Assembly: GCA_902506565.1 (NCBI GenBank)
Contig: LR732703.1
Coordinates: 1,782,643-1,846,642 of the forward strand
Direction: 5' to 3'
Origin: Burkholderiales bacterium 8X
GTDB taxonomy: Bacteria; Pseudomonadota; Gammaproteobacteria; Burkholderiales; Burkholderiaceae_C
DNA: 64,000 nt
This document shows, piece by piece, positions 43,896 to 52,284 of this stretch (position 1 is its first letter; the number at the start of each line of letters is the position of its first letter). The position numbers and the translations under genes are program-made. The notes below the pieces were generated by a model. It was not told the origin of the DNA. It saw nothing but the letters and a program-made list of their open reading frames with translations, and did not search any database.

Positions 43896-45008
43896 ATGGC
43901 CAACAAAGATTTGATCAAACGCGCCTTCAGCGTGACCGCCAATCTCCCATCTGCTTCGGCGCCAACAGTTGCTGCACTGCCCTCAGCGCAGAGGGACGAT
44001 GTCGAAGTAGCGACGCCGGAAACCGTTCCGGCGCCGCCGAGGACGCCGCCGCCGATCGAAGCAGCGAAAGGTCCCCAACCGAAAACCGGCCCCGGCTCGA
44101 TGCTGGCCTTCATGACCGAGCAATCCGAGGTCCACCGCGAGGTCGTGAAGCTCCGAGAGCGGCTCGCAGATTTCGAGGATGCGGAAACCGCGAGACGCCT
44201 CGATCCAAAACTCATCGTCGCCTCCAAGTGGGCAAACCGAGACGAAGCGCATTTTTCGACGGAAGCCTTTGCGCGGCTCAAGCAGGAAATCGCGAGCGCG
44301 GGCGGCAACATCCAGCCGATCAAGGTTCGGCCGCTCGCTTCGATTCCGACCGGCGAGGGTCAAGCACGGTGGGAAGTGGTCTACGGCCATCGCCGCCACC
44401 GAGCCTGCCTCGAATTGGGCATTCCGGTCCTGGCCTTGATTCAAGGAGAGATGAAGGACGCCGAACTCTTCGTGGAGATGGAACGGGAGAACCGCGAGCG
44501 CGAGGATCTTTCTGCCTGGGAGCAGGGCGTCATGTACATGCGGGCGCTCGAAATGGGGCTCTTTCCGTCGGCCAAGCAGCTGGCGGCGGCGATCGATCGG
44601 GACATGAGCAACATCTCCCGCGCGATGGCACTGGCCAAGTTGCCGGGGGAGGTCGTGCGTGCGTTCGGCTCGCCGCTCAACCTCCAGTTCCGGTGGGCAA
44701 CACCGTTGAAGGACGCGCATCAGCGTGATCCGGAAGGGCTGTTGGCGCGGGCTCGATCGGTGATCGAGGACGATGCCAAGAAGCGCAGCCCGGCGGAGGT
44801 GTTCACTGCGCTGACCGCTCAAGCGTCGCCGATGAACACGTCAGCGGCAGCTAAGCACGAGTGGAAAGACGCGAAGGGGAGAACGATCGCCTCGATGAGC
44901 TTGGATGCGAAAGGAAAAACCTCTTTGCTGTTCGAAGTGCCCTTGGATGAATCGCAACGCCGAAAGCTGATCAAGCTGGTCGACGGTTTCCTGGCGGCCC
45001 GGACCTAG
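43896..45008 (+). CDS. parB: centromere-binding protein ParB
   Basis: A 370-residue ParB/Spo0J-type protein. Residues 1-100 form a low-complexity arm. The N-terminal CTPase domain shows GNIQPIKVRPL and the Arg-rich VYGHRRHRACLELG (162-175; the usual GERR box reads GHRR here), then MERENREREDLSAWEQG. The helix-turn-helix is at about 225-248 (KQLAAAIDRDMSNISRAMAL). The C-terminus is likely for dimerisation. ParB loads at parS and is moved by ParA. The preceding palindromes are its presumed targets. Confidence 0.93.
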   Translation: MANKDLIKRAFSVTANLPSASAPTVAALPSAQRDDVEVATPETVPAPPRTPPPIEAAKGPQPKTGPGSMLAFMTEQSEVHREVVKLRERLADFEDAETARRLDPKLIVASKWANRDEAHFSTEAFARLKQEIASAGGNIQPIKVRPLASIPTGEGQARWEVVYGHRRHRACLELGIPVLALIQGEMKDAELFVEMERENREREDLSAWEQGVMYMRALEMGLFPSAKQLAAAIDRDMSNISRAMALAKLPGEVVRAFGSPLNLQFRWATPLKDAHQRDPEGLLARARSVIEDDAKKRSPAEVFTALTAQASPMNTSAAAKHEWKDAKGRTIASMSLDAKGKTSLLFEVPLDESQRRKLIKLVDGFLAART

Positions 45009-45045
45009 TCCGCCGACGCTTCGACCCCATTGCATGAACATTTGC

Positions 45046-45064
45046 TAACGACAAAAAGTCGTTA
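45046..45064. repeat. perfect 7-5-7 inverted repeat upstream of recombinase
   Basis: TAACGAC, AAAAA, GTCGTTA, 38 bases after the parB stop and 115 before the recombinase start. Arms of this length around a 5-base spacer resemble a tyrosine-recombinase crossover core but could also be a parB terminator stem; no T-tract follows. Confidence 0.45.
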
Positions 45065-45178
45065 CAGCACAATAGCTTAAGCGCGCGGGCAGTTTGCAAA
45101 GCCATTTGGCACTTGCAAAATAGCATTGATGATTATGGCTATGATGCGCAGGATGATCTACAGTTTCCATAGCCGCCG

Positions 45179-47257
45179 GTGAGCCTCCCGCCCGCCAGCC
45201 AGCGCAAGCTCGGCTCTGCGCACTTCGCGTTCATGCGCGCGATTGCGCAGGGGCTGGACGAGCGAGCCGCCTGGGATCGCTACCTTCGCATCGAGGGCGA
45301 GCATTCCGACCGCCGCGCGGTGCGGCGAACCATCGCCTGGATCCGCGACGAGTTCGCCACAGCCGCCATTCGTCAACGCAAGCCGGGTACGGCTCGCCTC
45401 ATCCGGCTGGACCCGAATCGTTTTCCCGCCGCATCACCCGTGCCGAGCCTGGCCGAGTTCGCGGCAGCCGAAAGCCTGGAAGAGTTCTCCGAGGCCGAGC
45501 AGCTAGAGGCCTACCAGGCTGCCTATCCGGCGGAGGGCGGTGGGCGGGCAGGGCAGGGCAGAGCCCGTCCGGCGCAGCGGGTCCGCCTGGTGCGAAAGCA
45601 GCTGGAGGCGCTGCAGTGGCTGCAAGGTCTCTCCGCCCAGGATCCGCGGCCCGGCGATCCGCTCACCGCCTGGCTGCATCCCGCGCTTGCCAGGCGCCTC
45701 GAGTCGGTCGGGATCGGCAACCTGTTCGAGCTGGCCGAGCGGGTGAACGCCCGCGGCGCCCGCTGGTGGGTCGGCATACCCGGAATCGGCAAGGGCAAGG
45801 CCGAACGCATCCTCGACTGGCTGCAATCGCAGGAAGGCGTGCTTCGACTGCGAGTCGGGATGCATGCCCGGATGCCGCGTGCCAGCCTCACGCGAGCGGT
45901 GCTCGATCAGGTGGTTCCGGCAGGGACCGCATTGCTGCCGCTCGAGAAGTTCGTTCCGCCGAAGGCGCTGGATGGCTCGGTCGGCGGCAATCGGGCGCCG
46001 GTGGGCGGCTGCACGCTCGCCGCCCGCAACGATCGCGAAGCGATCGACGCGTGGCTCCGCTCCAAGCGGCGGCAGCCAAGAGCCGGGTCTGCCGCTTCGA
46101 ACCCGGGATCGCGCCAAGATCCTGCCATCGCGGCGCCGGCTGCGTCCGCACGACCCGCCGCCGCAACGCTCGCCCGAAGCGCACAAGTCGCCCAAGGCGA
46201 GCAAAGCCCGCAAGGCGCACGGGGCGCTCAAGGCGCACAAGGCGCAAGAGCAGTCCAAGGCGCACAAGTCGAGCCGCGACCGGACAGCTCGGCCACACAG
46301 CGTTCCTATCGGAAAGAGGCCGAGCGCCTGATGCTCTGGTCGGTCCTGATCCGCGGCAAGGCCGTGTCCTCGCTGTCGCCCGAGGATGCCGCCGCATACG
46401 GCGCATTCCTCGCGGAACCACCGGCCGATTGGTGTGGACCGCGGCATCACCAGCGCTGGTCGCCCGAATGGCGACCCTTCGAAGGGCCGCTTGCGCCGTC
46501 GGCTCGCCGTCAGGCGCAGGTCATCCTGCGAGGCTTGTTCAACGACTGGATCGGCGTCGGTTATGTGCGGAGCAATCCATTCGCCGCGGCGCTGTCGTCA
46601 ACATCTCCCTCCGAACCCCAGGCTTTGCCCAATGAGCGTGCGCTCACTCGCGAACACTGGGATGTGCTGGACGGATTGCTGCAGGAGACGGCGACGACCG
46701 AGGCTCGCAAGCGCGTGCACCGAGCGGTGCGATGGATCTCGATGACCGGCTTGCGCCTGGGCGAGATCACGAAGGCGACCTGCGGGGACCTGAGCCGACC
46801 CGCCTCGACTTCATCCGATCCGAATGGCGCCGCGGAACCGCATCGTTCAGGCGATGCCGCCGGAATGGCTGATCCAGGATGGCAGCTTGCCATCCGCGGC
46901 CGGCAGGGCGAGAAGCGCAGCTTGGCGATTCCCGCCACCCTGGTCGAGGAGCTGTCGGCCGAGCTGAGCCGACACGGTTTCGAGCCCGAAGTGGATGCGG
47001 CGGGCAATCGCGATGTCGCATTGCTCGCCCGCTTCGAGGCACACCGCCCGAATTCCTCGATGCCTCCACCCGCGTGGTCGGCCTCCGGGCTGTATCAGGC
47101 GATCAAGGCGCTAACCGCGCAGGCTGCGGATCGCCTCGATGGCGAAGCTGCGGAGCAAATCAGGAAAGCAAGTACCCACTGGCTTCGCCACGGCCCCGGC
47201 CACCGGACGGACGACCGAGCCGGCGCGACGACCGGCCTCAGGCCGGCCGTGGATTGA
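45179..47257 (+). CDS. tyrosine recombinase (DUF3701-type N-terminus), catalytic end missing
   Basis: A 692-residue phage-integrase-family protein of the large type found beside partition genes on Burkholderiales secondary replicons. The N-terminal 290 residues match the DUF3701-type domain with a helix-hairpin-helix-like VGIPGIGKGKAERIL. A Gln/Ala/Gly-rich linker encoded by GGCGCACAA-type repeats follows (about 330-380). The catalytic domain shows the first Arg in SMTGLRLGEI, a beta-hairpin Lys region (RGRQGEKRSL) and HWLRHG (His-x-x-Arg). After that the expected LGH and Tyr-nucleophile segment is absent: the frame runs 25 codons of unrelated sequence into the 3' end of the opposing HDOD gene. 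It is thus probably inactive. Start GTG, no clear ribosome site. Confidence 0.75.
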   Translation: MSLPPASQRKLGSAHFAFMRAIAQGLDERAAWDRYLRIEGEHSDRRAVRRTIAWIRDEFATAAIRQRKPGTARLIRLDPNRFPAASPVPSLAEFAAAESLEEFSEAEQLEAYQAAYPAEGGGRAGQGRARPAQRVRLVRKQLEALQWLQGLSAQDPRPGDPLTAWLHPALARRLESVGIGNLFELAERVNARGARWWVGIPGIGKGKAERILDWLQSQEGVLRLRVGMHARMPRASLTRAVLDQVVPAGTALLPLEKFVPPKALDGSVGGNRAPVGGCTLAARNDREAIDAWLRSKRRQPRAGSAASNPGSRQDPAIAAPAASARPAAATLARSAQVAQGEQSPQGARGAQGAQGARAVQGAQVEPRPDSSATQRSYRKEAERLMLWSVLIRGKAVSSLSPEDAAAYGAFLAEPPADWCGPRHHQRWSPEWRPFEGPLAPSARRQAQVILRGLFNDWIGVGYVRSNPFAAALSSTSPSEPQALPNERALTREHWDVLDGLLQETATTEARKRVHRAVRWISMTGLRLGEITKATCGDLSRPASTSSDPNGAAEPHRSGDAAGMADPGWQLAIRGRQGEKRSLAIPATLVEELSAELSRHGFEPEVDAAGNRDVALLARFEAHRPNSSMPPPAWSASGLYQAIKALTAQAADRLDGEAAEQIRKASTHWLRHGPGHRTDDRAGATTGLRPAVD

Positions 47258-48134
47258 ACGCCTGCTGGATCGCCCGAACCTGGTCGTAGGCCTCGCGAAT
47301 GACCGCCGTTACCTCGCTCTGGTTCAACACTTCCTCGAGGTCCAGGTTGCCCGAACCGGCCAGCCCCGGCGGATCGAACGGATTCGGCGTGGTTGCCATC
47401 AGGTTCGCCACCATCAAGGTATCGCCGAGCGTTTCGGGCGGCAGCTTGAGGTAGCCGCGCCACTGGCCTTCGATGGCTTGAGAGACCTCGTCCGGCACCT
47501 TCAACGCGGCCAGCAGCCGCCGGGTACCCACGGCCATGACTGAGGCGGAGGCTTCTTCCTGGCGGGCGGCATCCTGCGCCACCGCGGCCACCATGTTGCC
47601 GCCGGTCAGGTCGACCAGCTCGGTCGATTTCGACAGGATGTAGAAGCCGGCGATTTCATGGACGATGCCGGTGAAGAGGGCGGTTTCCGGCGGGTCCTTG
47701 GTGAAGCTGCGCGAGATGACCGCCGCGAGCGCCGCCACCTCGATGCTGTGCGCCCACAGTCGCGCGACCGTGGGGCCGTTGACGTTGGCCGCCTTGGCGG
47801 TCAGCTGGCCGACCATGACGGCGCCGGCCACCGCTTTCAGCATGTCCAGGCCGAGCAGGCCGAGCGCGACCTTGACGCTGGTCACCGCGCCGTCGTCGTT
47901 CGGACGCTTGTAGGCGGCGCTGTTCGCCATCGCGACCATCTTGGCGGCGACCAGCGGCTCGTTGTGTACCAGCTTGACCGCATCTTCGATCGTGCAATCG
48001 TCCCGGCTGGCACGGTCGATGAGCCGGACCAGGCCGGCCGAGGAGGTGAGGAAGGTCAGCGGCTCGTCCTGGAGCCCCGCAAACAGGCGGTCGTGAAGCG
48101 GGTTCGAAGTCGACGGTCGATGCTGGAGCTGCAT
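47238..48134 (-). CDS. HDOD-domain protein
   Basis: A 298-residue HDOD protein. The helical core is visible as LTFLTSSAGLVRLIDRAS, CTIEDAVKLVHNEPLVAAKMV, then ANSAAYKR and VKVALGLLGLDMLKAVAG, and later LFTGIVHEIAGFYIL. The HD residues of active phosphohydrolases are largely lost in this family; HDOD proteins take part in signalling and gene regulation without known catalysis. Its 3' end overlaps the truncated recombinase frame by 20 bases, which fits a rearrangement junction there. Confidence 0.87.
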   Translation of the reverse strand: MQLQHRPSTSNPLHDRLFAGLQDEPLTFLTSSAGLVRLIDRASRDDCTIEDAVKLVHNEPLVAAKMVAMANSAAYKRPNDDGAVTSVKVALGLLGLDMLKAVAGAVMVGQLTAKAANVNGPTVARLWAHSIEVAALAAVISRSFTKDPPETALFTGIVHEIAGFYILSKSTELVDLTGGNMVAAVAQDAARQEEASASVMAVGTRRLLAALKVPDEVSQAIEGQWRGYLKLPPETLGDTLMVANLMATTPNPFDPPGLAGSGNLDLEEVLNQSEVTAVIREAYDQVRAIQQAFNPRPA

Positions 48135-48449
48135 GGTCTCGATGGATCAGGTCTTGGAGCCGTTGATTGACTTGCCTAAAGCCGACCCACCCCCCTTTGT
48201 CCGCGAGCGTCTCAGCAAGTGCGCCAGCATAAAGGGAATTGGCCCGGGAAATCCCCTCCGCTGCCGCTCGACTTGTCTCGGCCGGTGACGCTCGGGTCGG
48301 GTCCGCAAGTGCCGACGACGGATGGGGATGGAGCTGCCCGCGGCTGGCTGTAGGACCGCTCCGGGGGGAAGTACGCGCGATGGGCGCACCTGGATTCGGC
48401 AGGTTCCGTGCTCAAGTCCGATGCTTCCATCAACGACTCGATTTCTCGC
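48135..48449. other. divergent intergenic region
   Basis: It separates the leftward HDOD gene and the rightward lipoprotein gene and should hold both promoters. No clear promoter motif, repeat or RNA gene was recognised. Confidence 0.4.
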
Positions 48450-48911
48450 ATGAATTCCACTTTCTTCAAGCCCGCCGGCGCACTGGCCTTGGCCGCGGCG
48501 CTAGGCCTCGCCGGTTGCGGCAGCATGACCGGCTCGACTTCCGGCTCGACGACCACCGCCGCCAACACGCCCGAACCCACCGTGCTGCTGGTCCCGGTCC
48601 AGATCACCGACCCCGCCCTCCGCTCGGGTTGCTGGGCGCAGTTCTATTCGAAGCGCGAGTTCCAGGGCGACATGCTGACCCTGGTCGGCCCGGCGCAGGT
48701 GATGAGCATGGACAACGGAACGGCCCGCCAGCTGAAGCGCGAGATCGACAGCGTCTCGGTCGGTCCGAAGGCCACGCTCGAGGTGTATGAGCATGCAATG
48801 TTCAGGGATCGCAAGGTGAGCTTCCCGCCGAACAGCCGCGAGGGCGGGCTGATCCGCAAGCTTGGCTTCGGCGGCCGCATCGAGGCGATGAAGCTGAGCT
48901 GCAACGGCTGA
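48450..48911 (+). CDS. beta/gamma-crystallin-like lipoprotein
   Basis: A 153-residue lipoprotein (MNSTFFKPAGALALAAAL, lipobox LAGC) with a Ser/Thr-rich linker. The mature domain, from GCWAQFYSKREFQGDMLTLV to FGGRIEAMKL, resembles a single beta/gamma-crystallin unit (aromatic-x-x-x-x-F-x-G). These domains often bind Ca2+ or serve in envelope stability. ATG 48450 starts the signal peptide; an ATG 14 codons earlier is unlikely. Ends just before a strong hairpin. Confidence 0.75.
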   Translation: MNSTFFKPAGALALAAALGLAGCGSMTGSTSGSTTTAANTPEPTVLLVPVQITDPALRSGCWAQFYSKREFQGDMLTLVGPAQVMSMDNGTARQLKREIDSVSVGPKATLEVYEHAMFRDRKVSFPPNSREGGLIRKLGFGGRIEAMKLSCNG

Positions 48912-48921
48912 TCGCGGCGAG

Positions 48922-48946
48922 GGTCTCGGCTGCGCGAGCCGAGACC
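48922..48946. terminator. bidirectional terminator hairpin
   Basis: GGTCTCGGCT, five-base loop, AGCCGAGACC, then TCTTC. A perfect 10-bp stem placed between convergent genes: the lipoprotein stop is 10 bases left and the fdhD stop 3 bases right. Confidence 0.75.
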
Positions 48947-48949
48947 TCT

Positions 48950-49795
48950 TCAATCGGCTGAAGGTGCCAGGCGCCCGGGGTGCGCGTAAACCATCCGTGC
49001 GCGCCGGCGCGCGAAGCCGATCAAGGTCAATCCGGATCGCTCCGCGGCCTGGATCGCCATCGTGGTCGGTGCCGCCAAGGCCGCCAGGGCCCGCACCCCG
49101 ATCGCGGCGGTCTTGTGCACCATCTCGTAGCTGGCCCGACTGGTCACCAGCAAGAAACCGCCGGTGCCGTCGATCCGGCCGGCTGCCATGGCGCCCGCCA
49201 GCTTGTCGAGGGCGTTGTGCCGGCCGACGTCCTCGCGGATCAGCTGCAGCTCCCCACACCAATCGGCGAAGCCGGCCGCATGCGTCGCGCCGGTCGCGCG
49301 GTGCAGGCCCTGCCGCTGGTCGAGCTGCGAGAAGGCAAGATCCACCGCGCCGGCCGACAGCCGCCCGCCGGTGGCGACATCGCGAATGGGCTGCACCGCC
49401 TGGGCCAGGCTTTCGACGCCGCACAAGCCGCAGCCGGTGCGGCCGGCCAACGCGCGCCGCCGCTCTTTCAGCGCGGCGATGCGCGAGGCCGCGATCTCGA
49501 TCCGCAACTCGATGCCATTGCAGGTCTCGACCGGCTCGATGTCGCGGATCTCTTCCGCGCTGGTGACGATGCCTTCGGTCAGGCTGAACCCGCGCGCGAA
49601 ATCCTCCAGGTCCGAGGGCGAGGCCAGCATCACGGCATGCGAGATGCCGTTGTAGACCATCGCCACCGGTACTTCGTCCGCGACCTGGTCGTCCACGATG
49701 AAGGGTTCGCCTTCGTCGCTGAAACGGGTCGCCCGACAGGCGCCGAGCGACCGCAGCTCGGCCGCCGGATGCGGCATCTCCAGCTCAGACAGCAC
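48950..49795 (-). CDS. fdhD: formate dehydrogenase accessory sulfurtransferase FdhD
   Basis: A 281-residue FdhD, the sulfur carrier that sulfurates the molybdenum cofactor of formate dehydrogenases. The conserved Cys pair is in RTGCGLCGVES; LIREDVGRHNALDKL and LLVTSRASYEMVHK are family blocks. It starts on a GTG overlapping the upstream oxidoreductase by 11 bases; an ATG six codons on is possible. Its coupling to the molybdoenzyme supports a role in maturing that enzyme. Confidence 0.95.
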   Translation of the reverse strand: MLSELEMPHPAAELRSLGACRATRFSDEGEPFIVDDQVADEVPVAMVYNGISHAVMLASPSDLEDFARGFSLTEGIVTSAEEIRDIEPVETCNGIELRIEIAASRIAALKERRRALAGRTGCGLCGVESLAQAVQPIRDVATGGRLSAGAVDLAFSQLDQRQGLHRATGATHAAGFADWCGELQLIREDVGRHNALDKLAGAMAAGRIDGTGGFLLVTSRASYEMVHKTAAIGVRALAALAAPTTMAIQAAERSGLTLIGFARRRARMVYAHPGRLAPSAD

Positions 49796-52097
49796 GGCTC
49801 GTCTCCGCGGCCTTGAGCCGCACCGGAATCGCCTTCGAGGCCGGTACCTTGCTCTGTTCGGCGTGATGGGCGAGCGGCACCAGCGGATTGCATTCGGGGT
49901 AGTAGCCGGCGGCGCATCCCGGCGGGATGTCGTAGGGCGTGACCCGGAGGCTCGTCACCTCGCGACGAATGCCGTCGTCCACCGCGGTGCAGACATCGAC
50001 CAGGCTGCCTTCCGCGAAGCCGAGCCGTGCCATGTCGCCGCGATTGAGCAGGATCACGCGCCGAGTCCCGTAGATGCCGCGAAAGCGATCGTCCAGGCTG
50101 TAGACCGTGGTGTTGAACTGGTCGTCGCTGCGCAGGGTCATGAGCCGCAGCACGTCGGGGCCGGTCTCGGGCGTGTCGGGGTCGGCGACCAGCGTCTCGT
50201 AGCCCTTGAAGTTGGCCTTGCCGGTCGGCGTCTTCCACTGCCGGTCCCGGGCCGCCAGGGGCCGATGAAAGCCGCCCGGCGCCTTGAGCCGCTCGTTGAA
50301 GTCATGAAAGATCGTCGGGAAGGCCAGCGCGATCTGGCGCCGCACCAGCCCATAGTCGCCCACCCAGGCATCCCACGGCACCTGGGGGTTGGCCGCCAGC
50401 GTGGCCTTGGCGATGCCGGCGACGATCGCCGGTTCGGACAGCAGCGTCGAAGCCGCCGGTTCGGCAACGCCGCGCGAGGCATGCATCACGCCGGTCGAAT
50501 CCTCCATCGCCACGATCTGCTCGCCGCCCGCCTGCCGGTCGATCTCGATACGGCCGAGGCAGGGCAGGAGGTACGACACCTCGCCATGCACCAGGTGGCT
50601 GCGATTGAGCTTGGTCGCGATGTTCACCGTCAGGCGCAGCCGCTTCCAGGCCGGCTCCAGCCGCTCCGAATCCGGTATGGCACGGATGAAGTTGCCGCCG
50701 AGCGCGACGAAGGCCTTGACCTTGCCGGCCAGCACGGCTTCGCAGGCCTCCACCGTGTTGAGCCCCTTCTTGCGCGGCGGCTCGAAGCCGTACAGCTCGG
50801 CCAGCTTGTCGAGCGGCGCGAGTTCGGGCTTCTCGGTGATGCCGACGGTGCGCTGGCCCTGCACGTTCGAGTGGCCGCGCACCGGGCAGATGCCGGCGCC
50901 CTCGCGACCGATATGCCCGCCGAGCAGCAGCAGGTTCGACAGCATCTGCACGTTGGCCACGCCCTTGCGATGCTGGGTCAGCCCCATGCCGTAGATGCCG
51001 ATCACCGCGCGGGACTTCGCGAAGGTGAGCGCGGCCTGTTCGATCGCACGCCGCACGAGCCCCGATTCCGCCTCGATCGACGGCCAGCCGGTCGCCCGCA
51101 TGGCCTTCGCGAAGTCCTCGAAGCCGTGGGTGTGCTCGTCGATGAAGCCGGTGTCGAGCACTGGCGGCCGGCCCTCGGCGAGGGCGCGGTCGTTCGCCTC
51201 GATGAGCGCCTTGCACAAGCCGGCGAGCACGGCCAGGTCTCCGCCGTTCTTCAGCTGCAGGTACTGGGTGCTGATGTCGGTGTCTGCCGGCGTCAGCATC
51301 TCGATCGGAGACTGCGGATTGGCAAAGGTCTCGAGCCCGCGTTCGCGCAGGGGATTGAAGGTGACGATCTTCGCGCCGCGCTTGCGCGCATCCTGCAGCT
51401 GGTGAAGCATGCGCGGGCTGCTGACGCCGGTGTTCTGGCCGAAGATGAAGATCGCATCGCAATGCTCGAAGTCGTCGAGCGTGACGGTGCCCACCGGCAC
51501 CCCGATGGTCTCCGGCAAGGCCGAAGAGGTGCTTTCGTGGCACATGTTCGAGCTGTCCGGCAGATTGTTGTTGCCGTAGAGCCGCGCCAGCAGCTGGTAC
51601 ATGTAGCTGGTCTCGAGCGAGGCCCGGCCGGAGGCGTAGAACACCGCGGACTCCGGGTCTTGCGCCTGGATCGCCTTCAGCTCGGCGCCGATGCCGGCGA
51701 AGGCTTCGTCCCAGCCGACTTCCAGGTAGCGGTCGCTTTCGGCGTCCCACTTCATCGGCACCGTGAGCCGGCCGCCTTCCTCCAGCGCGTGGTCGCTCCA
51801 GTCGAGGAGGCTGGTCACCGTGTGTCGTTCGAAGAACGACGCCGGCAGCCGCTTGGCGGTCAGTTCCCAGGCCGTGGCCTTGGCGCCGTTCTCGCAGAAC
51901 TCGGCCGTGTGAGGCACCGCCGGCTTGGCCCAGGCGCAGCTCACGCACATGAAGCCGTCCGGCTTGTTCTGCTTCCAGAGCGCCTCGGCGCCCAGGATGG
52001 GGATGCGTTCGCGCAGCAGGTAGCTGCCGACCGCCTTGATGGAGCCCCAGCCGCCGGCGGCATGGGTGTACGGGTCAAATCGGGGTTTCTCGCTCAC
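49785..52097 (-). CDS. FdhF/YdeP-family molybdopterin oxidoreductase
   Basis: A 770-residue cytoplasmic molybdopterin enzyme of the FdhF/YdeP group. The start (GTG after AAGGTG) gives MSEKPRFDPYTHAAGGWGS, typical of this family. Landmarks are GFMCVSCAWAKP with a conserved Cys pair, YGNNNLPDSSNMCHESTS, IFGQNTGVSSPRML, GICPVRGHSNVQGQRT and the cofactor-binding C-terminal domain (VLRLMTLRSDDQFNTTVYS). It lacks the full N-terminal [4Fe-4S] ferredoxin set of classical formate dehydrogenases. Substrate is unproven; E. coli YdeP is linked to acid resistance. fdhD follows and overlaps. Confidence 0.93.
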   Translation of the reverse strand: MSEKPRFDPYTHAAGGWGSIKAVGSYLLRERIPILGAEALWKQNKPDGFMCVSCAWAKPAVPHTAEFCENGAKATAWELTAKRLPASFFERHTVTSLLDWSDHALEEGGRLTVPMKWDAESDRYLEVGWDEAFAGIGAELKAIQAQDPESAVFYASGRASLETSYMYQLLARLYGNNNLPDSSNMCHESTSSALPETIGVPVGTVTLDDFEHCDAIFIFGQNTGVSSPRMLHQLQDARKRGAKIVTFNPLRERGLETFANPQSPIEMLTPADTDISTQYLQLKNGGDLAVLAGLCKALIEANDRALAEGRPPVLDTGFIDEHTHGFEDFAKAMRATGWPSIEAESGLVRRAIEQAALTFAKSRAVIGIYGMGLTQHRKGVANVQMLSNLLLLGGHIGREGAGICPVRGHSNVQGQRTVGITEKPELAPLDKLAELYGFEPPRKKGLNTVEACEAVLAGKVKAFVALGGNFIRAIPDSERLEPAWKRLRLTVNIATKLNRSHLVHGEVSYLLPCLGRIEIDRQAGGEQIVAMEDSTGVMHASRGVAEPAASTLLSEPAIVAGIAKATLAANPQVPWDAWVGDYGLVRRQIALAFPTIFHDFNERLKAPGGFHRPLAARDRQWKTPTGKANFKGYETLVADPDTPETGPDVLRLMTLRSDDQFNTTVYSLDDRFRGIYGTRRVILLNRGDMARLGFAEGSLVDVCTAVDDGIRREVTSLRVTPYDIPPGCAAGYYPECNPLVPLAHHAEQSKVPASKAIPVRLKAAETSRAV

Positions 52098-52284
52098 GGC
52101 AAAGCACCTTGACTGGAAGTGGATGCCCTCACGGTAGAACCGCGATGCGCGCCAGGCGTCAGCATTGGAGGACGGGCTGCGTCGGACAGCGACATATCGA
52201 CGCGCGGCGCATCGGGTGGCAGGCTCGGTGCCGGCGCGGCCGATCGGGCCGGGCCTTTCTCCTTGTGCAGCGAAGATCGCAACC

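Noticed and set aside
49698..52112. Long open frame opposite the FdhF-type oxidoreductase (804 codons)
   Set aside because: Antisense shadow of a high-GC gene; Arg/His-rich with no motifs. The same applies to the long frames opposite zwf/GH15 (36598-39327) and opposite the NCS1 kinase (54445-56811).
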